Origin: CAWJMN01 sp963844055
GTDB taxonomy: Bacteria; Planctomycetota; Planctomycetia; Pirellulales; Pirellulaceae
DNA length: 64,000 nucleotides
Direction: 5' to 3'
NCBI GenBank assembly: GCA_963844055.1
Contig: CAWJMN010000001.1
Coordinates: forward strand, 2,108,001 to 2,172,000
Part shown: in pieces, positions 17,371 to 26,368 of the stretch
Layout: the number at the start of each line of letters is the position of its first letter
How positions within the stretch are numbered: position 1 is the first letter of the stretch
Made by a program: the position numbers and the translations under genes
Notes under the pieces: generated by a model
Told to the model about the DNA's origin: nothing
Databases searched by the model: none
Seen by the model: only the letters and a program-made list of their open reading frames with translations

Positions 17371-17757
17371 CTTTCACCGGGCAGGCTTTGGACGCTTGCG
17401 ATGGCGGCCTAAATTTTCCCCCGGTTTTGCCCGGACGGCCCGCAGAGTGGGCTTACCGCTCCATCATCGGTCTAGTAAGCTAAAAGCCAGCTTCACCCCA
17501 CTATTTCCGTCAGGGGCAGTTTCGTCTGTATTTCGCTTTTGTGTTCGCCTGAAAGGGTGGATTTTTAAGCGATGAGAGTTACAAACGAATCGCTCGTGCG
17601 GAAATGGTAGCAGTAAGTCGATAAACTCTACTTAAGCTTTGGGGAATGGGCCTCGCCCTTCGTGGTGGACATTGTCTCCAGAGGCTATGATAGAGCCCTT
17701 AACGTAACCTCCGCTGTCGCTTCCCGTTACACCTTTTCGGTTGCTCCCAAAACTGCC
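17371..17757. other. Intergenic region upstream of the ferredoxin gene
   Basis: About 390 bp without a convincing gene. An in-frame extension of the ferredoxin back to 17662 exists but has no family similarity and was not used. The stretch presumably carries the promoter of the ferredoxin-PII pair. A G+C-rich hairpin-forming part near 17430-17460 was noted but is not followed by a T tract. Nothing else could be supported. Confidence 0.35.
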
Positions 17758-18150
17758 ATGCCCATCATCAAATTCGTCAAGGAAAAGAAGGAAATTGAGG
17801 TCGCCGAAGGAGCTAACCTTCGCAATGAGGCAATCAAGGCCGGCATCAACCTCAATCAGGGCGTCAATGGAATTGGCGCTTCGATCAATAAGTTTGTGAA
17901 TTGCATGGGGATGGGAACGTGCGGCACCTGCCGCGTGTTAATCACCAAGGGTATGGAAAATACCAACCCAATGACGATTCGCGAGTGGGTCAAGTTCAAG
18001 GCATTGCCCGTTCCAGATCCGATTCCTTGCCTATCGTTCATTGGCAACGAAAAGACCATGCGGCTGGGCTGCTGCACGTCGGTAAATGGTGACATCGAAG
18101 TCACCACCGGTCCTGAGCTCAACCTGTTTGGCGAGAACTTCTTTAGCTAG
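17758..18150 (+). CDS. [2Fe-2S] ferredoxin
   Basis: A 130-residue plant-type ferredoxin domain. Cluster ligands are probably C49, C55 and C58 (NCMGMGTCGTCRV, the C-x5-C-x2-C motif) and C105 in MRLGCCTS. There is a conspicuous insertion between the third and fourth cysteine (residues 65-95). The start at 17758 puts the first beta strand (PIIKFVKEKKEIEV) at the N-terminus, as usual. It could donate electrons to a reductase or dehydrogenase, but no obvious partner lies beside it; the next gene, 32 bp on, encodes PII. The link to nitrogen assimilation is only positional. Confidence 0.85.
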   Translation: MPIIKFVKEKKEIEVAEGANLRNEAIKAGINLNQGVNGIGASINKFVNCMGMGTCGTCRVLITKGMENTNPMTIREWVKFKALPVPDPIPCLSFIGNEKTMRLGCCTSVNGDIEVTTGPELNLFGENFFS

Positions 18151-18182
18151 GCCTTTAGGCCTGCAACTTGGGGGGATGCGCC

Positions 18183-18563
18183 ATGAACCAAGTAATTGCC
18201 ATCGTGCGCCCCCATGTCTCCGAACAAGTCGTTGACGCACTTCGCCGCGCTCCCATTGAAGCGTTGAGCGTTCGCGAAGTTAAAGGCTATGGCCGACAAA
18301 AGGACAACCTCTCTGGCTACGAAGAGGGCGAGTTCTCGCTCGCCTTTTTACCCAAGGTAGAAATTTCGCTTTGGGTGGATGATGCCCGTCTCGCCGAAGT
18401 GGTCGACAAGATCCGGGCTGTCGCCGAAACGGGCCGAACCGGCGACGGCAAGATCTTCATTCTTCCTTGCCAGCCTGCCGAGCGGGCCATCGAACTTTCC
18501 AAGGCTAAGCCCGCAGGCAAGGATGCTGCCAAGGCCGCGTCAACCAAGGGTTCACGAAAGTAG
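18183..18563 (+). CDS. glnB: PII-family nitrogen regulatory protein lacking the uridylylation tyrosine
   Basis: A 126-residue PII signal protein. Its core aligns without gaps to E. coli GlnB around the T-loop: VKGYGRQK at 33-40 and FLPKVEI at 55-61, with the B-loop TGRTGDGKIFILP at 83-95. The T-loop reads DNLSGYEEGEFSLA, so the position of the uridylylated Tyr51 is phenylalanine (F51), while Tyr46 is kept. ATP/2-oxoglutarate binding blocks look intact. A lysine/alanine-rich tail of about 20 residues extends the C-terminus. The ATG is preceded by a G-rich Shine-Dalgarno-like GGGGGG. It converges on glnE, and the two coding regions overlap by 12 bp at their 3' ends. Confidence 0.9.
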   Translation: MNQVIAIVRPHVSEQVVDALRRAPIEALSVREVKGYGRQKDNLSGYEEGEFSLAFLPKVEISLWVDDARLAEVVDKIRAVAETGRTGDGKIFILPCQPAERAIELSKAKPAGKDAAKAASTKGSRK

Positions 18564-21500
18564 TCCTTGCTGAACCGGCAACAGGCGATGGAGATATTGC
18601 CGATTCTTCTCCTTGCAACGCTCGACGTCTGCCAGGAGTGTTTCCCCGTCGCGATCCTTAACCAGCAACGCCAGCTTGGCGATTTCCGTCACATCCTGGG
18701 GCAATTCATGCCGCCCGGAATGGTTCAGCAGTCGCAATCCTGCCTCAACCGTCCGCAGAAACGCGTAGTTATTCACCAGCTCTTGCACTTCTTGCTTCGT
18801 GATGCCCAGCCGGCTCTCACCCAGGGCGATTAGGGTTTCCACTGTGGAAAGTCCTGAAACGCATACGCTGGCGGGCGTGCCAAGCCACGGCAACGATAAT
18901 GCAATCGCCTCGATATCCAGCGTTCCTCCACTACCACGCTTGAGATTATGTGGGCTCGCATCGCATTCCAGCTGGGCGCGCCAATCACGAAGCGCCGCAG
19001 GTACTTGGGTGGAAAGCTCCAGTTGCTGAAACGTCCTTTGCAGGGTGACCAGGACTTCTTTGCCGAAGGCCGCATCACCACCCACGGCACGACCACGCAA
19101 CAGCTGTGCAGCCGTGACGAAGCTGGCCCCCTCTGCAGGGAACAAGGCAACCAGTTGCTCTAGCGAGAATGCTTCGACATGGTTTTCTCCGCGGGAGGCA
19201 AGCGCCGACTGAACCGCATAAAGTCGACCTTGCGAGGTCAATGCGGAAAGCTGCTTACTGACTCGCTGCGCAAGCTGCGTGAAAAAATGCTGCGTCGTAG
19301 TAACAGGCCCACGTTTGTTGCGAGCAATCGTAGGTCCATCACCAGCATAGACGACCAAAATATCAAGGTCGCTATGATAGTTGGGCTCATGTGCCCCCAT
19401 TTTTCCAGTCACAAGCACCGTGAAATGGCATGGCCTGTCGGGAGCCCCTTCCTGCGTTAGCCGTGGTTCGCCATACTTCTCGACCAGCTTGGCGTATTCC
19501 AGATTTAGCACATGGATCAGGCAAAGTTCCGCAACATCCGTTAGTGCCTTTTGTGCAACGGCCAGCGGCTCTTTGCCAATCAGGTTACGCACGCCAATCT
19601 TTAAGTGTTGGGCATCCTTGAATGCACGCAAGACCGGCAGCGTATCCTCTTTGCCGCGACAAAGCGACTGAAGCTCTTGTCGCAATCGGTCCGCCGTCGG
19701 CAAATGCGCCAATTGCATGGCGTCAATTAACTCATCAATCATGCCCGGATTGCGGATCAGAATCTCCGACAAGTAGCGGCTCGCAGCGCACAGCCGAACG
19801 TACAACTGCAAAGAAGGAGGATGTTGCAGGAATAGCTCCCACAGAACTCCCTTAGCCCCCAGCGAATTGCTAACGCGAAGCAGGTTGTCCAGGGTAAAGT
19901 CCGGATCAGGCGTTTCCGATACCGCCAGCAGTAGTCGATCCGCCAGTTGTGCCAAATGATGTCGGCAACTTCGTGTCGAAAGGAAACTGATCGGTTCGAC
20001 GGCCAAGGATTGCAACGTGGCATAGGCATCCAGTGGACGCTCAAAGCGATATTTGCTGAGCACATCCGTAACATCTTGCACGCTCGGCATGGGGGTCAGC
20101 AGTAAATCCCCTTCGCGAGAAATCGCAGAATCACCTGATGGGCCATCTCCCAGCAGCGGCGTCAAAACATTGGCCAGCGTTTTTGCAGCCTCGGCAAGAC
20201 GCGTCTGCCACGCAGTGGTCATTGCGTTTGCCGGGGCTGGAATACTGTCGGTGATATTCAGGTTTGCCCACTCGGCCAGTTGTCCTTGCAGGATCAACTC
20301 TTCCAATGCGAGTAGTCCGTTTTCCAAACTCGTTCGTTCCGTAACGCTAATGATCCCGGTGATTTCCAGGCTGCCAATCGCAACGAGCGTTGAGGGCGTA
20401 TGCAATTCCAGTTGATCGCCACCTCGCAACAGCTGAAGGAATTCAACGGTCTCATCAAGCAAGGTGAGCCAGCGTTGTGCCAGCGACCAGCCCAGCGGTG
20501 CATCCGCTTCGTCACCGCTCAGCATGTTCCGTAGAGTGTTTCCCAGTCGACGCTTAACGGCCAAAATGCCTGTCTCATCTGCCTGGCTCAAATAGCGACG
20601 ATAGATCCACGGCGACAATTGTGCGACAAATCGCTCCCCTAATTGCCGATCGCCTGCAATCGCACGTGTCTTCACCATCTGCTGCCGGTGCCAGGTTCTT
20701 CCATACCCATCTAAAAAGCCGGTGGCCAAATCGATAGGAACTAGCCCTGCCGAGCCCGCTTCAGGGGGAAAGACATCCTTGAGGATTGCCATGGCGGCAC
20801 GGTCTTTGTCTTCAGACCCCAATAGCCGCAGCATGGTGCGCATCACGCGCTCACCAAATTCAAGGCTTGCGCGCCGCCCGGTTTCTTCTTCAGCTGTCGT
20901 TTCACAGATGCAGAATACTTCGGACGCCGTCAAGTAATCGCTGGCTTGGCCTCCTAAGGCGCCAATCGCAAGGACCGCAATCGTTGGTTCAACCAGTGGC
21001 CGCGCCATGGTGGCCCGTCGTAGTTGCTGTTTCACCAGCAACAGGGCTGTTTGATACGCCCCAGCGAGCAATGCTTCCCGCACAAAGGTCAGTTGTTCCA
21101 AAATCAGCTCAACGCGATACCGCTGGAACACCTGCGAGTACGCCACGCGCAAAGTTTCACGCCACGCCAAACGGCGAAAGGCATCCGTAAGCGCTCGTTC
21201 CTCACTCAGGCTGGCAGTCTCTCCAAGGAGCAAGTCTTCCAGCATTTCACGCGTGGCTGGTTGGCCATCGGTTGCCAGTAGATAGTCAAATGCCTCGGGA
21301 TCTTCCATCAGCATCTGCTGAATGTGCGGTCCCAAGGAAATTGCCTGTAGCAAAACCTTGCAGCTATTCTTTTCGCGTTCCAGCATGGCCGCGAACGACA
21401 AAGGGCTGCGCACCGTCGCGATTACCTGCACCATCCCCGCCATGACGTCGTCAGGTGAGGCAATCTTAGGTAGCAGCTCTTTGAGGTGATCGCATAATCC

Positions 21501-21647
21501 TGCAAGCAAGTCCAGCGTAAGTCCCGCAGCCGCCAGCTCGGTCAAGCTTTGGTGGGCTCGCGCAGCATCCTTCAGGCCCCATTCGCCAAAGATCGATTCG
21601 GGGGGCGATGTGCCATCAAGCAGTCGAACTAGATCACGGATTTCCAT
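18552..21647 (-). CDS. glnE: Glutamine synthetase adenylyltransferase (GlnE-like) with degraded deadenylylation domain
   Basis: About 1031 residues, close to the bifunctional GlnE length. The C-terminal adenylyltransferase domain keeps GKMGAHEPNYHSDLDILVV near residue 750, with both aspartates of the nucleotidyltransferase motif. The third acidic position is lost (LYAVQSALASRG where LYEVDxRLRPSG is expected), but the downstream GSGGTLDIEA block is partly kept. In the N-terminal deadenylylating domain the motif is GALGGQASDYLTASEVFCI near residue 230, without the D-x-D, and no VDxRLRP or KLGxGGIREIEF block is found. The linker QMVKTRAIAGD and IYRRYL blocks are recognisable. A longer start at 21671 falls inside the rpoD terminator's T tract, so ATG 21647 is preferred. 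Confidence 0.85.
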   Translation of the reverse strand: MEIRDLVRLLDGTSPPESIFGEWGLKDAARAHQSLTELAAAGLTLDLLAGLCDHLKELLPKIASPDDVMAGMVQVIATVRSPLSFAAMLEREKNSCKVLLQAISLGPHIQQMLMEDPEAFDYLLATDGQPATREMLEDLLLGETASLSEERALTDAFRRLAWRETLRVAYSQVFQRYRVELILEQLTFVREALLAGAYQTALLLVKQQLRRATMARPLVEPTIAVLAIGALGGQASDYLTASEVFCICETTAEEETGRRASLEFGERVMRTMLRLLGSEDKDRAAMAILKDVFPPEAGSAGLVPIDLATGFLDGYGRTWHRQQMVKTRAIAGDRQLGERFVAQLSPWIYRRYLSQADETGILAVKRRLGNTLRNMLSGDEADAPLGWSLAQRWLTLLDETVEFLQLLRGGDQLELHTPSTLVAIGSLEITGIISVTERTSLENGLLALEELILQGQLAEWANLNITDSIPAPANAMTTAWQTRLAEAAKTLANVLTPLLGDGPSGDSAISREGDLLLTPMPSVQDVTDVLSKYRFERPLDAYATLQSLAVEPISFLSTRSCRHHLAQLADRLLLAVSETPDPDFTLDNLLRVSNSLGAKGVLWELFLQHPPSLQLYVRLCAASRYLSEILIRNPGMIDELIDAMQLAHLPTADRLRQELQSLCRGKEDTLPVLRAFKDAQHLKIGVRNLIGKEPLAVAQKALTDVAELCLIHVLNLEYAKLVEKYGEPRLTQEGAPDRPCHFTVLVTGKMGAHEPNYHSDLDILVVYAGDGPTIARNKRGPVTTTQHFFTQLAQRVSKQLSALTSQGRLYAVQSALASRGENHVEAFSLEQLVALFPAEGASFVTAAQLLRGRAVGGDAAFGKEVLVTLQRTFQQLELSTQVPAALRDWRAQLECDASPHNLKRGSGGTLDIEAIALSLPWLGTPASVCVSGLSTVETLIALGESRLGITKQEVQELVNNYAFLRTVEAGLRLLNHSGRHELPQDVTEIAKLALLVKDRDGETLLADVERCKEKNRQYLHRLLPVQQGLLS

Positions 21648-21671
21648 GCTTCTGACTATAGTTGACGCCAT

Positions 21672-21712
21672 AAAAAAAGCCCACCAGACCGAAACACGAT
21701 CTGATGGGCTTT
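21672..21712 (-). terminator. Rho-independent terminator of rpoD
   Basis: On the minus strand the arms AAAGCCCATCAGA and TCTGGTGGGCTTT form a 13-bp stem with one T.G wobble and a loop of about 11 bases, directly followed by seven T. It lies 67 bp after the rpoD stop and just before the glnE start, so it separates the two transcription units. The glnE promoter must then lie within or beyond this element, or glnE is read by read-through. Confidence 0.9.
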
Positions 21713-21779
21713 GGATAAATCATCCTCGGCAAAGCCGACACCACACAAGGGGTTTCGGCCGACGGGGTTGCATGCCAGC

Positions 21780-23351
21780 CTAGTCCAAGAACCCTACCAG
21801 CTCTTGGCTACGGCTTGGTTGCTGTAGTTTACGGACGGCCTTCGCCTCAATCTGACGAATACGTTCGCGAGTCACCTTGAAGATGTGTCCAACTTCTTCC
21901 AGCGTGTAGCTATAGCCATCACCCAGCCCGTAACGAAGCTTGATGATCTCACGTTCACGATAGCTCAGCGTCTTCAGGACCTTGTTGATCCGATTACGTA
22001 GCATCTCTTGCGATGCACCCGTGGCTGGGCTTTCTGCCGTACCATCGGGAAGCAAATCGCCAAAGTGACTGTCTTCGCTGTTGCCAACCGGACGATCGAG
22101 GCTGATCGGGTAGCGGCTCATCGCCAATACACGACGGGCTTCATCGACCGTCGTCTTAGCGCGACGGGCTGTCTCTTCCAGCGTTGGTTCGCGGCCGAGC
22201 TCTTGCAGCAGCTGGCGCGAAACGTTCCGCACGCGAGACATCGTCTCGACCATGTGGACCGGAATACGAATCGTACGGCTTTGGTCGGCAACCGCACGGG
22301 TAATGGCCTGACGAATCCACCAAGTGGCATACGTACAGAACTTAAACCCACGGCGATATTCGAACTTGTCGACTGCGCGCATCAGGCCTGCATTGCCTTC
22401 TTGGATGAGGTCCAAGAAGCTTAGGCCACGGTTGCGGTACTTCTTGGCGATCGAAACCACCAAACGCAAGTTACCTTCCGATAGTTCACGCTTTGCACGT
22501 TGGTATTCGGTGTAAACCTGCTTCAGCGTTTGCACGCGGGCAACCAAGCTCTTCGGCGTCTCTTGCGTGATGACCAAGATGCGACGGCATTGCGATACCC
22601 AAGGTTGACGCTCGGCAGGAAGCCCCTTGGCCGCCTTGTGAGCTTCGATCTTGCCTCGCAGTTCCATCAGTTGGGTCGAAAATTCTTCCAGGTGGCGAAT
22701 CTTCTGTTCGATACGTTGTGTCCGCAGGCCCAATTCTTCAACCAAGCGAACGGCACGACGACGGCGACGCGAAAGGCGAACCCAAGCTTGCTCGCGACGA
22801 GCCTTTGGCTGGGTCTTGCTTAGCGACAGCAGGTAGTCGCGGCGATTCCGCTTCAGCAAAATATCAACCGTCCGCAGATTGTGCGGCAAACGGCCAAGAA
22901 TCTGGTCCTTTTCCAAGCGGTCCGTTACAGACACCTGAACGGTGCGATCAAAGGGGAGTTCCCCGTCGCTTACACGCTTCAGATCCTTAAAGGCCGATTG
23001 AATTACATAATCGCATTCCAGCAACTTGGTACGAAAGCGACGGCGAGTCACTTCGATCTTCTTGGCCAAGTAGATTTCCTGGGTGCGCGTCAGCAGCGGG
23101 ATTTCGCCCATCTGCGTCAAATACATCCGAACAGGGTCGTCTGACCACGACTCTGTGTCTTCACCGAGCGCCAGCAACTCCTCTTCGTCGATCTTTACAT
23201 TGACGTCGCCGTCTGCTGCAGGATCAACGGGGTCTAATCCGTCGGCATCTTCCAGTTCCAGCTCAGCTACCGCCTGCGCGGCAAAGCCTTCGTCGTCCTC
23301 TGGGGTGCGTACAGCATCGTCGTCAAATTCTTCCAGCAATGCATCGAACAA
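21780..23351 (-). CDS. rpoD: Primary RNA polymerase sigma factor (sigma-70/RpoD)
   Basis: A 523-residue sigma factor. Region 1.2 is DDPVRMYLTQMGEIPLLTR (near residue 71), regions 2.1-2.4 run from GNLRLVVSIAKKYRNRGLSF to FCTYATWWIRQAITRAVADQ and IRIPVHM, region 3 follows, and region 4.2 is YTLEEVGHIFKVTRERIRQIEAK near the C-terminus. A 200-residue basic segment lies between regions 1.2 and 2. The acidic N-terminal 70 residues are short compared with E. coli region 1.1. The start is a TTG at 23351, chosen because an AGGAG lies eight bases upstream on the coding strand and no in-frame ATG is near. It would direct housekeeping transcription. Confidence 0.93.
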   Translation of the reverse strand: MFDALLEEFDDDAVRTPEDDEGFAAQAVAELELEDADGLDPVDPAADGDVNVKIDEEELLALGEDTESWSDDPVRMYLTQMGEIPLLTRTQEIYLAKKIEVTRRRFRTKLLECDYVIQSAFKDLKRVSDGELPFDRTVQVSVTDRLEKDQILGRLPHNLRTVDILLKRNRRDYLLSLSKTQPKARREQAWVRLSRRRRRAVRLVEELGLRTQRIEQKIRHLEEFSTQLMELRGKIEAHKAAKGLPAERQPWVSQCRRILVITQETPKSLVARVQTLKQVYTEYQRAKRELSEGNLRLVVSIAKKYRNRGLSFLDLIQEGNAGLMRAVDKFEYRRGFKFCTYATWWIRQAITRAVADQSRTIRIPVHMVETMSRVRNVSRQLLQELGREPTLEETARRAKTTVDEARRVLAMSRYPISLDRPVGNSEDSHFGDLLPDGTAESPATGASQEMLRNRINKVLKTLSYREREIIKLRYGLGDGYSYTLEEVGHIFKVTRERIRQIEAKAVRKLQQPSRSQELVGFLD

Positions 23352-24359
23352 AGTGGCAACTCCTACACCAAAATTCCAAGTGGCAAATTGGGCAATCTAA
23401 TCAGTCCTTCGAGAGGACCTTTAGCCAAAGTGCGTCACCATCTGACCATTTAATTCAAGACGCAGCTCATCGGCATTCGGTCGATGTCCATTTGATTTCC
23501 AGCGACGGAAAACATCGGCACATCAACAGGCGGGCATCAACCTCGTAACAAAACGTAATCTACAACCGCAAATTCACTCTTCATGGCATGAGACAAGTCT
23601 ATCACTCATCCCCGGGCTTTCAGGCATAACTTTCAATTTGGAAAGATTTTACGCTCGGCAAAACATTAACGCGCAAACGAACCACAAGGTCCTCTTCGCG
23701 ATCTCACCTGCTGCAGCCCTACTCCTCAAAAGGAAATCGCCACAGCAAGTTTGCTTCACCCAATCATTTCCAAAACTTCATCCTTGCAACACCTGAGCAT
23801 TTAAACTCAAGTCAATAATTTGCCCGACCACGCAGAAAATCTCACGATTCCAAATCAGCCGTCACTCTGTTCCAAGGCGACGTGCACCAACGGGAACCGG
23901 CAACGGTACCAATTGGCGCGAAACCAAACGTAGGCCATCAAACACATCTTGCTGAACCTGAGGAGCAATTCCCTCAACTTCGTCAAGACCCTAGCGCCGT
24001 TAAGAGAAATACGTTCCGAGTACCGGAAGTGATCGAAACATGTCCTAACGACTGTCCCAATTTTAACTAGGGGGAAGCGCGGGTCTAGTATCAAACTCCC
24101 AGAAACAATGAAGATTTCGCGTTGGATGGACGACAAGCCTACCCTAAAAAATATTCCCGATTTTGCCGCATTTTTTCCAGTTTTGCGCGTGCCATTTTTT
24201 CAATATTCCACCCGTTTAACAAATGCCGACTTGCTTGTCCCCTAAGGGAAATACCACTACCATTAGACCCTGCCTAAAGAAGGCTCTCGGCCGCGCCGAC
24301 CAGATGCCAACGGTCGAAGAATTGCTGATCATCCCCTCTGATTAATCGCTTGGTATAAC
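23352..24359. other. Long divergent intergenic region between rpoD and the SDR gene
   Basis: About 1 kb with no gene I can support. It must contain the rpoD promoter(s) on the minus strand and those of the SDR gene on the plus strand. A 93-codon minus-strand frame (23855-24136) has no recognisable domain and an unusual composition, so it was not called. Base composition is more A+T-rich at 24140-24260, with T-rich runs. No tRNA, rRNA or repeat was seen. Confidence 0.4.
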
Positions 24360-25154
24360 ATGAATTCTTCAGATTTTAGTGGACATGTCGCCCTTGTTAC
24401 CGGTGCCAGCTTGGGAATCGGACGTGCTGCGGCACTCGCATTGGGTAAGGCGGGGGCCAAGGTTGCCGTCAATTATCGCTCCAACCCAGAAAAGGCAGCC
24501 GAAGTCGTTGCCGAGATCAAAGCCTCTGGGGGCGAAGCTATTGCGATCCAGGGAGATGTAGCCGATCAATCCGCCGTCGAAAAGATGGTCGCAGAAACGG
24601 TGGCCAAATTTGGCAAGCTCACCGTGGCCGTTAGCAACGCCGCCTACAGCGACCGAGAACTCTATTTTGAAGCCAAAATGGAAGGTTTTCGCCGTACTGT
24701 CGACGTGACGATGTGGGGCGCTTTTTATCTGATGCGTGCCGCGACCGTCGAAATGATTCGCCAGGGAGAAGGCGGGGCAATTGTCCTTGTTAGCTCGCCA
24801 CACGCGTTCATTCCTGCCCCTCGCGCCATGGCCTACAACATGTCCAAGGCCGCGATTGAGCACATGGCAAAGACCGCTGCCATCGAAGTGGCGGAACATC
24901 GCATTCGAATCAATGTGATCCAGCCCGGCTGGACCGACACTCCCGGTGAACGCAAGTTCGCCAGCGAGGATACGCTCCAAACAGCAGGTGCCAAGATTCC
25001 GCTGGGCCGGCTTGGAACGCCCGAAGAGATGGCGGACGGCATCTTGTTCCTTTGCGACCCTAAGCATTCCTACATGACAGGCGCTCAGTTGCTGATCGAC
25101 GGTGGCATCTCCCTCCCTTGGTGGGCGAATCGTGGATCTGCCGCCCCTGCATAG
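24360..25154 (+). CDS. Short-chain dehydrogenase/reductase (SDR)
   Basis: A 264-residue classical SDR. Cofactor motif TGASLGIGRAAAL lies at residues 15-27, with an NYRSNPEKA segment after strand 2 that suggests NADP preference (arginine after the strand). The catalytic serine is in VLVSSPHAF (near 145) and the tyrosine and lysine are in MAYNMSKAAIEH (near 158-165). The C-terminus has the usual PLGRLGTPEEMADGILFLCDP and GAQLLIDGGIS blocks. Relatives are annotated as glucose 1-dehydrogenase or 3-oxoacyl-ACP reductase; the real substrate cannot be read from sequence. Monocistronic by spacing, with about 1 kb upstream and 270 bp downstream. Confidence 0.88.
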   Translation: MNSSDFSGHVALVTGASLGIGRAAALALGKAGAKVAVNYRSNPEKAAEVVAEIKASGGEAIAIQGDVADQSAVEKMVAETVAKFGKLTVAVSNAAYSDRELYFEAKMEGFRRTVDVTMWGAFYLMRAATVEMIRQGEGGAIVLVSSPHAFIPAPRAMAYNMSKAAIEHMAKTAAIEVAEHRIRINVIQPGWTDTPGERKFASEDTLQTAGAKIPLGRLGTPEEMADGILFLCDPKHSYMTGAQLLIDGGISLPWWANRGSAAPA

Positions 25155-25424
25155 TCAAGGAAAAAGGCGTTTTGTCGTGCGTGAGCGAGCGAACCAAAAC
25201 GATTTTCGTACGTAAATTGGGTTGAATGGGAGCTATGGTTGGAATGTTCGATTCCCTGGCTCGTGGTTGTCGGAGGATTGGGGGGGAAATTGTCTTATTT
25301 CCCAAGTGTCTAGTTGGTGGCGGAGCAGGCCGATTGCCTTTGGAAATGGGGACCAGCCCGTCTTCAAAAACGGCGGTGGTTTTGGCCAGAGGCAGTATTT
25401 GTTCAGGAAGTTCAGGATGCGGCA

Positions 25425-26003
25425 ATGAGTAATCAGTACCTCCTTCCCTGCAGCTGCGGCAAGTCCGTCAGTGTCTCCCAGACGCAAGCCGGCGACATCG
25501 TCACTTGTGTATGCGGTACCAACCTCACGGTTCCCAGCATTCGCGAACTACGCAAGCTTCGGCAAGTCGAATCCCTCACGCGCCCACAGTACCGTGTTAA
25601 GCAGGAAAGCAACTGGTCGCCACTCCAGGGAGTCCTTTTCGCACTAGGCCTGCTGCTGGTAGTTGCCGGCGGCGGTGTTGCTGGCTACTACGGATTCTGG
25701 CATTACCTCTCCATTCCACATGCCACTGACACGTCGAAAGTGGAAACCGAGATGTGGGGCGAAAAGCTAGAAGGCATGACGCTTTCGGAAACGGTCGCCT
25801 TATGGGATCTCGCGATCAAGCAAGGCTTAGGAGACCAAGAGGTTCCCACTTGGAAGTTTGCTAGAGAGGTCATCGAAGTTCTGGAACAACGCTGGAAAGT
25901 TGCAACCGTATTTGCGGCGATCGGTGCATTCATGATGGTGGTTTCATTCCTGGTGGGAGGCAAACCCAAAAGCAACAATCCGCCCTACTCAGCCCAGTAC
26001 TAG
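25425..26003 (+). CDS. Small membrane protein with N-terminal cysteine-pair domain
   Basis: A 192-residue protein of unknown function. The first 35 residues have CSCGKSVSVSQTQAGD and CVCGTNLTVPS, two CxC(G) pairs that look like a small zinc ribbon, followed by a basic stretch. Two membrane segments follow at about residues 68-92 (VLFALGLLLVVAGGGVAGYYGFW) and 160-182 (VATVFAAIGAFMMVVSFLVGG), with an intervening acidic/aromatic part of about 65 residues. The 'CSCGKSV.VS..QAG....C.CG' head is widespread in planctomycete membrane proteins. A longer in-frame start at 25314 lacks similarity, and ATG 25425 begins directly at the zinc-ribbon head. Function unknown. Confidence 0.75.
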   Translation: MSNQYLLPCSCGKSVSVSQTQAGDIVTCVCGTNLTVPSIRELRKLRQVESLTRPQYRVKQESNWSPLQGVLFALGLLLVVAGGGVAGYYGFWHYLSIPHATDTSKVETEMWGEKLEGMTLSETVALWDLAIKQGLGDQEVPTWKFAREVIEVLEQRWKVATVFAAIGAFMMVVSFLVGGKPKSNNPPYSAQY

Positions 26004-26037
26004 CGCTTGACTGCCAGGTGAAGCGTCTTCCTCACCC

Positions 26038-26112
26038 TTATTGCTTCTGCAATATCAGCGCCACAACCTGCGATAGTTCGTCTATTTGCGTTGGCAGGTC
26101 AATCCGCTGAGC
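26038..26112 (-). pseudogene. Dead 3' fragment of a SAM methyltransferase gene
   Basis: Read on the minus strand, this encodes QRIDLPTQIDELSQVVAL then ILQKQ and a TAA stop. The intact methyltransferase at 27389-28195 ends YRIDLPTEIDELSQDVVM then ILQKQ. By eye about three quarters of the 75 bases match, including a few bases past the stop. Similarity ends abruptly near 26112 and no upstream part of the gene is present. It is therefore a remnant of a second methyltransferase copy, in the same orientation as the intact one. The gene at 26369-27358 lies between the two. Confidence 0.8.
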
Positions 26113-26368
26113 AGAAGCAGCCTACATGTGTGAGCTAAAAGGTTGTTTTTCGTGTGGCGACCAGGCGCAATGCTTTGGCACGCGCGACAATGTTTTCTGA
26201 TTCATCGCGCGACCCCGCTCGTCGTTGAGCCCCCAACATTTCTGTTGCAGAGATAGCGGGTGAATGCTCTACTTCTGGAGGGCTTAGCTCCCTGCACGAC
26301 GAAGCGTGTTTTACTCGCGTTTAGCGATATCACCTGGCTGGATGCCTCAAGCGGTAAAAAGGAAATGC

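Noticed and set aside
23855..24136. A 93-codon minus-strand frame in the gap upstream of rpoD
   Set aside because: No domain and no ribosome-binding site I can point to; too weak to call.
24369..25067. A 232-codon minus-strand frame opposite the SDR gene
   Set aside because: Antisense to an SDR with all catalytic motifs.
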